From Thermoplasmata archaeon (GTDB lineage: Archaea; Thermoplasmatota; Thermoplasmata; Thermoplasmatales; Thermoplasmataceae): a DNA stretch of 10,806 nt. Made by a program: the position numbers and the translations under genes. The DNA lies in contig JAJZXP010000357.1 in assembly GCA_021806345.1 (NCBI GenBank), forward strand, positions 1 to 10,806, given 5' to 3'. Below the pieces are notes generated by a model. The model did no database searches. It was not told the origin of the DNA and saw only the letters and a program-made list of their open reading frames with translations. The number at the start of each line of letters is the position of its first letter. Position 1 is the first letter of the stretch. Below, piece after piece: positions 1-4,902 of this stretch.

Positions 1-1458
1 AGCACAATTTCAAAATTGACACCTGATGTGAGAGGTATAGTGCTGGAGAAACATGGCCTCTTCACATTTGGAGAAACCGCAACCGAAAGTTATGAAAAAC
101 ACATGGAACTGGTTGGAAAAGCAAGAGAATATGTGAAAAGCCAGTGCGGAGACAGAATATATGATAAAAAATTCATTGAACCCGTGGAAGTGGATTCAAT
201 CCTGCCTGAAATAAGGGGGAAACTCTCTGCAGAATTTAAGAAAGTCCTGCTGGTGAAGAAGGATGGGGATGCCCTTGAAATTGCGCAGTCATCCCAGGCT
301 CAAATGTACCAGAAAAGCGGCCCCGCGACTCCGGATATGCTTATAAGAACCAAGTATAATTTTCTCTACATTGACAGTAAAAACAATGTTCTGGACAGGA
401 TTCTGGAATTTGCAGCTGAATACAGGAAGGAGCATTCAGAATTTGTGAGCGCTTATCCAATGCACGATCCATACCCGTCAGTCATAATAGTGAGAGGATA
501 TGGAATCATAACTGCTGCAAGAACTCTTAAGGAATGCACAATCATAATGGATCAGGCTGTACACTCCATGAGGGTTAACTCTGTTGCAGGAAAGCTTGGA
601 AAACAGGAGTTCATTTCAAGAAAGGAAGCGTATGAAATGGAATACTGGCCCCTTGAAGAGGCAAAGCTGAAGAGGTTCAAGCCCAAGCCACTTGAAGGGA
701 ATGTGTGCATAGTGACCGGGGCAGCCAGTGGAATCGGCTATGAGACATTCCTTAAAATTTCCGAGAATGGTGGAAATGTTGTGGCAGTGGACATAAACAG
801 CGATGTCATCAAAATATCGGAGGAGATCAACAGGAAATATGGGGTCGCATCAGTTGGCAAGATTGTGGATATTTCAGACAGGAAAGCCATAGAGAAGATG
901 GTTGAAGAAGTTGTCCTGAAATACGGTGGAGTTGACGTTCTATTCAATAACGCTGGAATACTAAAGTCAGAGCCCTTTGAAGAAATAACTCCTGATACCA
1001 TAGAAAAACATATTGCAATAAACTCAATGGCCCCATTTGTCCTATCACAGAAAGTATTCTCTGTGATGAAGAAACAGGGAACAGGCGGGAACTTCATCTT
1101 CAATATAACAAAGAACCTGACACATCCTGGACCGGGGATGGCATCTTATGGAACCACAAAGGCATTCTCTGCACAGCTCTCCCATTACATTGCAAAGGAA
1201 GGGGGGAAGTTTGGCATAAGATCGAATATAATCAACCCGGACAAGATATTTAAAAACTCAAAGATATGGGATAATGGCGTACTGGAAAAAAGGGCAGAGG
1301 CAAAGGGAATCACCCCTGAACAGTATAAAAGGGGAAACCTGCTCAACGTTGAAGTGCTCCCTGAACATGTTGCAAACATGGTTCTTGCGATTCTCAATGA
1401 TGATATATTTGGGGCCACCACTGATGCAATGATTCCGGTGGATGGCGGAATAATCTGA
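1..1458 (+). CDS. Bifunctional class II aldolase / short-chain dehydrogenase (rhamnulose-1-phosphate aldolase/alcohol dehydrogenase type), 5'-partial
   Basis: The frame is open from the first base, so the gene starts outside the window; the TTG at 16 is probably an internal Leu. Numbering from codon 16, the first part is the end of a class II aldolase domain: EKHGLFTFGE holds His13, which matches the third zinc ligand of FucA/RhaD-type aldolases. A linker (EYWPLEEAKLKRF, about 209-221) leads into a Rossmann short-chain dehydrogenase domain with TGAASGIG (234-241), NNAG (311-314) and YGTTK (Tyr378, Lys382). This order is that of the bifunctional sugar-phosphate aldolase/dehydrogenase family, in which the aldolase half cleaves a ketose phosphate and the SDR half may process the aldehyde. 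Family members are about 680 residues, so roughly 200 are missing upstream. The position normally taken by the catalytic Ser is Thr365. Substrate (rhamnulose-1-P or another) cannot be decided here. Cytosolic. Confidence 0.88.
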   Translation, partial: STISKLTPDVRGIVLEKHGLFTFGETATESYEKHMELVGKAREYVKSQCGDRIYDKKFIEPVEVDSILPEIRGKLSAEFKKVLLVKKDGDALEIAQSSQAQMYQKSGPATPDMLIRTKYNFLYIDSKNNVLDRILEFAAEYRKEHSEFVSAYPMHDPYPSVIIVRGYGIITAARTLKECTIIMDQAVHSMRVNSVAGKLGKQEFISRKEAYEMEYWPLEEAKLKRFKPKPLEGNVCIVTGAASGIGYETFLKISENGGNVVAVDINSDVIKISEEINRKYGVASVGKIVDISDRKAIEKMVEEVVLKYGGVDVLFNNAGILKSEPFEEITPDTIEKHIAINSMAPFVLSQKVFSVMKKQGTGGNFIFNITKNLTHPGPGMASYGTTKAFSAQLSHYIAKEGGKFGIRSNIINPDKIFKNSKIWDNGVLEKRAEAKGITPEQYKRGNLLNVEVLPEHVANMVLAILNDDIFGATTDAMIPVDGGII

Positions 1459-1538
1459 CATCTTCTCCACCCTGAATGGTCGGAGCTTTCTTGCTCAAAA
1501 GATCGCAAAAGTGTAATTATCTGATGTGAGCGTGAAGA

Positions 1539-1557
1539 CCCCTTGACCGGCAAGGGG
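1539..1557 (+). repeat. Perfect 7-bp stem-loop, candidate transposon left-end hairpin
   Basis: CCCCTTG (1539-1545) and CAAGGGG (1551-1557) pair perfectly around ACCGG. It lies about 80 bases downstream of the aldolase/dehydrogenase stop codon and begins the hairpin-rich block. It could be the subterminal hairpin of an IS605-type left end, or a separate right-end relic. No T-run follows on the plus strand, so a simple terminator role is not suggested. Confidence 0.5.
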
Positions 1558-1619
1558 ATGAAAGCGAAACCTTTTGAATTCCCATTCCATGAATGTTCTG
1601 TCCACACCTGAAATGGTAA

Positions 1620-1891
1620 GGCACTCTCCTGAAGAGTAAGACGGTTAAGTTGGATAGTTCGCAAGAACACATTGGTTCCAGCGGCATGTTCTCCATGAGG
1701 AGAAGGGATACACGCCTCAAGCCCTCTGCTGGAACCAGGCTGTGGAGCGGTGCCCGAAAGGGATAATGAATAGCCTCCTTCCCCTGGCAAGGGAATGTCA
1801 AACAGCCAATCGTTGCGGTTCGATGAATCCATGCCCACGGGCATGAGGGAGACCAGCAGCAAGCTCACTCCTTCAGGAGGGGGTAGTTGAC
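1620..1891 (+). ncRNA. Highly structured RNA segment, probably omega-RNA-like
   Basis: Consecutive stem-loops can be read by eye: 1623-1627/1633-1637 (ACTCT/AGAGT); 1657-1660/1665-1668 (GTTC, GCAA loop, GAAC); a long 10-bp stem 1673-1682/1728-1737 enclosing 1689-1694/1699-1704 (TTCTCC, ATGA loop, GGAGAA) and a weaker 1705-1707/1722-1724, giving a three-way junction; 1753-1755/1760-1762 (CCC, GAAA loop, GGG); 1779-1783/1791-1795; 1830-1836/1839-1845 (CATGCCC/GGGCATG); and the terminal 1868-1871/1876-1879. Both GNRA loops form only if the plus strand is transcribed. TnpB guide RNAs (omega RNAs) are known to overlap the 3' end of tnpB and stop at the transposon right end, which fits this position. 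That it is transcribed or functional is inference; no tnpB gene is present in the window. Confidence 0.45.
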
Positions 1892-2866
1892 TCATTCCCT
1901 GCGTGCTATGAAATGCCAGAGAATCTTCATGATTTCTGGTTTCATTCCAAAATTTTCAACTTCCCGTATGGCCCCTCCTATGGTGAGTATGTTGTGCATG
2001 TTGAACACTCTCTTTTTCTGTATGTTGATGACCAGCTTTCCTATCTGCCCATAGAGAAGCAATTTCTTTTTCACTGAATCTGCATAAATTATCTTCAGTT
2101 CATTAATTTCTTCCGTCTTTTTCATGCACTGGAACAACAGTTCCGCATTTTCCATTGCAGGTACTATCCCCTCCCCAAGAAGTGGAGATATGAAACCTAT
2201 GCTTTCCCCTGTCCCTATGACGTTATTGGATGAAATATTGCCAATCGTAGGCATCATCCTTATATTTCTTGACACAACCCTTTCTCCCTTATAATTCTCA
2301 AGATATGATTTCACTTCATCAAGATTTATGCCACCAGCACCAATGTGATACCTGTCCTTCAGTGGAAAGGACCAGAAATACCCGGTACCGCCCCTGAAGA
2401 AATGAAAATGAAAATCACTGTATGGCGATTCCCTGCAAACCTTTTCCATTGCATACATTTTCACGTCATTATCAATCTTGCCAAGATAATATCTTGATAT
2501 TCCCGTTGCGTCAATTATTTTTCCTGAGTCTTGCGGAATTATGAATCTATTGACAACGTCATTTTCCACCATGAGTTTTTCCATTTTCATCTTGTCAATA
2601 GTGCAGAGGCCCTTTGGCAGAAAATTTGAACCGCTGAAATTATTGCCTGAAATTGTTATTTCGTACGCTTCCCGTTCAAGAATTTCATCTATTGAAATAG
2701 AAACATTGCCAAGAAATTTTGATATATGATTCCTGTTTGTTGCGAAACCGCATGGAATGTAATAATCAGGCCTCTTAGGATCATATAAGGAAACGCCAAA
2801 ACCAGAATCTTTCATTCTCCTGTAAAGGTATGAGCCTGCAACACCTGCTCCGCCTACATGCCACAT
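1892..2866 (-). CDS. Geranylgeranyl reductase family FAD-dependent oxidoreductase
   Basis: A 324-residue flavoprotein of the geranylgeranyl reductase family. Members reduce isoprenoid double bonds, for example to saturate archaeal membrane lipids; the substrate here is not known. Seen: a dinucleotide-binding GGAGVAG motif directly after the start (5-11), followed by an acidic Asp at the end of the second strand (SLYDP, 26-30); PCG at 38-40, as in the KPCG motif of the family; DATG (119-122); GYFWSFP (162-168), the signature of these reductases; and GTGESIGFISPLLGEGI (218-234), the second FAD motif. It is shorter than typical members (about 390-450), mostly in the C-terminal half. ATG at 2866 is the only possible ATG start, because an in-frame TAA lies 27 to 25 bases upstream with no ATG between. 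It ends at TGA 1892-1894, directly against the transposon right end. It is divergent from truA. Confidence 0.82.
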   Translation of the reverse strand: MWHVGGAGVAGSYLYRRMKDSGFGVSLYDPKRPDYYIPCGFATNRNHISKFLGNVSISIDEILEREAYEITISGNNFSGSNFLPKGLCTIDKMKMEKLMVENDVVNRFIIPQDSGKIIDATGISRYYLGKIDNDVKMYAMEKVCRESPYSDFHFHFFRGGTGYFWSFPLKDRYHIGAGGINLDEVKSYLENYKGERVVSRNIRMMPTIGNISSNNVIGTGESIGFISPLLGEGIVPAMENAELLFQCMKKTEEINELKIIYADSVKKKLLLYGQIGKLVINIQKKRVFNMHNILTIGGAIREVENFGMKPEIMKILWHFIARRE

Positions 2867-2883
2867 CTGTATCCCATTATGAC

Positions 2884-2894
2884 AAAATACTTAA
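2884..2894. promoter_or_regulatory. TATA-like box, possibly shared by the divergent genes
   Basis: AAAATACTTAA sits in the 56-base gap between the reductase and truA starts. On the minus strand it reads TTAAGTATTTT and lies about 20-28 bases before the reductase ATG, which would give an almost leaderless transcript. On the plus strand it lies about 35 bases before the truA ATG, giving a leader of under 12 bases. No Shine-Dalgarno site precedes either ATG, which agrees with leaderless or near-leaderless translation. Assigned by position only. Confidence 0.4.
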
Positions 2895-2922
2895 CAGAAT
2901 TGGAATACATGAATATAATAAT

Positions 2923-3684
2923 ATGGAAAGAACAAGGGTGATATTTGGATTCGCATATGACGGCACAAGTTTTTCTTCATATCAATCACACAATTCTACC
3001 AATACTGTTGAAGGAAGAATCCGCAGCGAAGTTGCAAGGAATGGCCTTGGAGAAAACATGAGGACCGCTTCCAGAACTGATAAAAATGTATCCGCCCTGT
3101 TCAATGCAATGTCGCTGGATACATCTTTAAAACCGGAAGATGTTATAGGAATTCTAAATTCAAGCCTTGAAAATATCTATTTCCATTCCTATGGCCACGT
3201 TCCAGGTGATTTCAATGTGAGGCACTGCTCAGAAAAGGAATATACTTACCTGCTCCCCTTTTCGTGGTTGAATATTGATGGTTTTCTCTCGGAGATGAAG
3301 AAATTTGTTGGAATGCATGATTTTGCTAAATTCTGCAGGTTTGATAATAAGGAGACAAGGAGGGAAATTAATTCTATTGACACAACATTCTGGAACGGAA
3401 TGCCCGCACTTGTATTCAGGTCCCAGGGATTCCTGTGGAACCAGATAAGATTCATAGTGGGGTATGGAATCAGGAGACAGAGAGATGGGGCAGAATCTGA
3501 AGACCCATGGTCAAACCAGAAATGGAGCAGATATCTTGCTCCTGCTGAACTGCTCTTTCTCACAAAAATAAAATATAAGGATGTTGAGATGAAAAGAGTC
3601 AGGGGCAGGTCCGTGCAAAAGAAAATTGAAATTATCAGAAGGGGCGCACTCGCGAGAAACTTTTTTTACCATAATATCCCATGA
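2923..3684 (+). CDS. truA: tRNA pseudouridine synthase A (TruA family)
   Basis: A 253-residue protein converting uridine to pseudouridine in the anticodon arm of tRNAs (positions 38-40 for the family). Seen from ATG 2923: FAYDGTSFSSYQ (10-21), matching the F-x-YDGT-x-F-x-x-x-Q start of TruA; TVEG (28-31); RTDKNVSA (51-58) with catalytic Asp53; KEYTYLL, the K-x-Y-x-Y strand; FVGMHDFAKFCR; GFLWNQIRFIVGYG near the C-terminal part; and APAELLFLTKIKY, the usual closing motif. The frame is open upstream to 2830, but that part overlaps the divergent reductase and has no family similarity, so ATG 2923 is the better start. The residue after RTD is Lys rather than Ala and the next is Asn rather than Gly; KNVSA-like forms occur in archaeal and eukaryotic relatives. 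Standalone transcription unit on the plus strand. Confidence 0.9.
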   Translation: MERTRVIFGFAYDGTSFSSYQSHNSTNTVEGRIRSEVARNGLGENMRTASRTDKNVSALFNAMSLDTSLKPEDVIGILNSSLENIYFHSYGHVPGDFNVRHCSEKEYTYLLPFSWLNIDGFLSEMKKFVGMHDFAKFCRFDNKETRREINSIDTTFWNGMPALVFRSQGFLWNQIRFIVGYGIRRQRDGAESEDPWSNQKWSRYLAPAELLFLTKIKYKDVEMKRVRGRSVQKKIEIIRRGALARNFFYHNIP

Positions 3685-3711
3685 CTGTTCTTCTCGTTCA
3701 TGAATAATGGG

Positions 3712-3745
3712 ATCAATACATATTTATAGAATCAATACTTATTTA
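3712..3745 (+). promoter_or_regulatory. 15-base direct repeat carrying two TATA-like boxes
   Basis: ATCAATACATATTTA (3712-3726) is repeated as ATCAATACTTATTTA (3731-3745) with one mismatch and a 19-base period, about two helical turns. Both copies carry an AT-rich core resembling an archaeal TATA box, upstream of the PD-(D/E)XK-like gene. They could be a duplicated promoter or paired operator sites. A further TATA-like ATTATAG lies at 3764-3770, closer to the gene. Confidence 0.4.
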
Positions 3746-3821
3746 ATATCAACACCGTTTGCAATTATAGGAATAATGCTTTCAGGCAGCTTGAAAATGG
3801 GAATTTATGAAGGGTAAGATT

Positions 3822-3828
3822 GGTGAGG
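3822..3828 (+). promoter_or_regulatory. Shine-Dalgarno site deciding the start at 3834
   Basis: GGTGAGG; the GGTGA part is complementary to the archaeal 16S rRNA 3' end and spaced seven bases from ATG 3834. It favours that start over the ATG at 3807. Confidence 0.5.
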
Positions 3829-3833
3829 CAAAA

Positions 3834-4406
3834 ATGAAAAATGAAGATGGATATTTTGAACTGGTGCGACAGGCTTGCGAAAATGTTTCTAGGTATATTG
3901 AGCAATGGAGCAAGCAGAATAATGGCGAGATATGGGGGGAGCACGAAGCTACCTGGAAGGCATTGTTGTTTCATGAACTAATTTTGAGTGATAAGGATAT
4001 GAAAGACAATCTATCAATGGAAAATAAGGCAGAAACAGACGATGAGGACACACAAGGGAAGAGATTCGATTTTTGGTTATTGGATTCAAAAAACAAGATA
4101 TATTATTTGATAGAAGTAAAATTTATTCATAAAAAGAACCGAAAAAGTGGATATGGATTCATAAAATTAAATTCGAAAGAAGGTGTTTATGGCGATTTAT
4201 TGAAGTTGGGTCACTATTTTGATAGCAATAAGGAACATGATTCAAAATGTATATCCATTGCCGTAAATACTGGTAAGGATAATGTCGAGGTAGGTGAGAT
4301 AATTAAAAAAGTAGATCAGAAATTGACAAGTTTATTGAACGACGATTTACGGCTACTAATCTGCTCATCTGGGAAATGTAAATATGTACCTGCAGATGAA
4401 AGTTGA
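3834..4406 (+). CDS. Hypothetical protein with a PD-(D/E)XK nuclease-like core
   Basis: A protein of 190 residues, not recognised as a named family. Numbered from M at 3834: an N-terminal helix with acidic residues (WGEHEATWK, 34-42); RFDFWL with Asp79; a beta hairpin over DSKNK; then YLIEVKFI with Glu94 and Lys96; and a helix (GVYGDLLKL). The order helix-Glu, Asp, E-x-K with about 15 residues between Asp and Glu is that of PD-(D/E)XK nucleases, including restriction and defence enzymes, so a DNA-cutting role is possible but inferred. It is charged and soluble, without signal or membrane segment. Start choice: GGTGA at 3822-3826 is a good archaeal Shine-Dalgarno site seven bases before ATG 3834; an in-frame ATG at 3807 (nine residues longer) lacks one. 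No partner gene (methylase, toxin) adjoins; it is AT-rich compared with truA. Confidence 0.65.
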   Translation: MKNEDGYFELVRQACENVSRYIEQWSKQNNGEIWGEHEATWKALLFHELILSDKDMKDNLSMENKAETDDEDTQGKRFDFWLLDSKNKIYYLIEVKFIHKKNRKSGYGFIKLNSKEGVYGDLLKLGHYFDSNKEHDSKCISIAVNTGKDNVEVGEIIKKVDQKLTSLLNDDLRLLICSSGKCKYVPADES

Positions 4407-4410
4407 ATAC

Positions 4411-4420
4411 TTCTTTTTTT
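4411..4420 (+). terminator. T-rich archaeal-type terminator after the PD-(D/E)XK-like gene
   Basis: TTCTTTTTTT begins five bases after the TGA stop at 4404-4406. Archaeal RNA polymerase terminates at T-rich tracts on the non-template strand without needing a hairpin. No stable stem precedes it. Confidence 0.5.
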
Positions 4421-4548
4421 GTTGATTCTGACAGGAGGAGGGTGTGGCAGTAGGGAGTTTGGTTGTGATAACTTTAATATTTATTCAGGAAATTGCAATC
4501 ATTAAATCGAGAATTTAACTCTACGCCATTCGGCTATATTTTTCTGTA

Positions 4549-4628
4549 AACCCCGTCCTTCGACATGCCTCTGGACTATTATATTGGGGTGTTAAATCAT
4601 TAGCAACAGTCCATATGTAAGACGGGTT
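4549..4628. repeat. Nested inverted repeats in the gene-free gap 4407-4902
   Basis: The gap of about 500 bases holds no convincing gene. Within it, AACCCCGTC (4549-4557) pairs with GACGGGTT (4621-4628) with one bulged C, and inside it TGGACT (4572-4577) pairs with AGTCCA (4608-4613). The roughly 80-base unit could be a structured transcript, an old insertion-element end, or chance. The rest of the gap shows AT-rich sequence, a second inverted repeat at 4696-4744, and the conserved 3' flank at 4806-4902. Confidence 0.35.
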
Positions 4629-4695
4629 GTATATGAACAGTGTACAGCGATGTTTTGTAATAGGAAACGTTTATAACGAGATGACTAGTTAATAT

Positions 4696-4744
4696 AGAAT
4701 ACCCCGTATTTTCAATGAGAAATCATATAAATGAATGGTATTCT
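4696..4744. repeat. 8-bp inverted repeat AGAATACC / GGTATTCT
   Basis: AGAATACC (4696-4703) and GGTATTCT (4737-4744) are exact inverted copies 33 bases apart. No gene is adjacent, and the spacing is too wide for a simple dimer operator. It may be a transposon-scar or hairpin element. Confidence 0.3.
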
Positions 4745-4805
4745 TACGACTTTGAAATGCCGCCAAAGCACTGCGTTAAACCTTTGAGTTGATGCTAGAA
4801 CCGGG

Positions 4806-4902
4806 AATAGTTCCAAAATTTCAGTGCTATAGAACTTTTGAGAGAATTAATCATGGTGGCAAATTGCTCAAGAGATCAGTTTGAAGTTCGATTAGAAAGA
4901 CG
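4806..4902. repeat. 3'-flanking element, copy A (conserved with 9298-9393)
   Basis: About 95 bases beyond the stop codon of the large surface gene are closely similar to the sequence beyond the stop of the neighbouring surface gene. The similarity begins near AGTTCCA (4809-4815 and 9301-9307) and runs without a break into the C-terminal coding sequences; 4895-4917 equals 9386-9408 exactly across the stop codon. Both copies start with a potential stem, here 4809-4813/4832-4836, with two more pairs after one mismatch. It is probably copied together with the anchor-coding end. Role unknown: 3' UTR element, terminator region, or relic of a plus-strand gene. Confidence 0.7.

Larger units (their letters stand above)
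1531..1891 (+). mobile_element. Remnant of an IS200/IS605-family (tnpB-type) element, right end at 1861-1891
   Basis: Seen: the segment between two converging genes is more GC-rich than its surroundings and ends in a stem-loop (CTCC at 1868-1871, TTCA loop, GGAG at 1876-1879) followed by GGGTAGTTGAC. A stem-loop with a TTCA/TTTA loop followed by GGGTAGTTGAC or GGGTAGTTCAC is, from memory, the usual right end of archaeal IS200/IS605 elements. The frame 1620-1766 codes for 48 residues (KTVKLDSSQEHIGSSGMFSM, then a basic tail) that could be the degenerate C-terminal tail of TnpB, but no zinc-ribbon cysteines or DED residues remain. Inferred: a decayed or internally deleted copy that has lost most of tnpB and any tnpA. 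The left boundary is unclear; the hairpin at 1539-1557 may be the left-end hairpin. Alternative: an unrelated structured RNA gene. Confidence 0.5.

Noticed and set aside
1740..1777. GAGC...GAAA...CTC hairpin resembling group II intron domain V
   Set aside because: The long paired stem and the AGC catalytic triad context of domain V are missing, and no intron-encoded protein is present.
1814..1830. GGTTCGA with flanking pairs, reminiscent of a tRNA T-arm
   Set aside because: No acceptor stem, anticodon arm or correctly spaced D-arm could be found around it.
1185..1895. Long minus-strand reading frame (236 codons) across the end of the aldolase/dehydrogenase gene and the hairpin block
   Set aside because: It overlaps a well-supported gene on the other strand for about 270 bases, has no recognisable domain, and its composition (Pro/Ser/Leu-rich) reads like antisense of structured GC-rich DNA.
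2830..2922. Longer truA start with 31 extra residues
   Set aside because: It would overlap the divergent reductase gene, and the extra residues have no similarity to TruA; the family motif begins just after ATG 2923.
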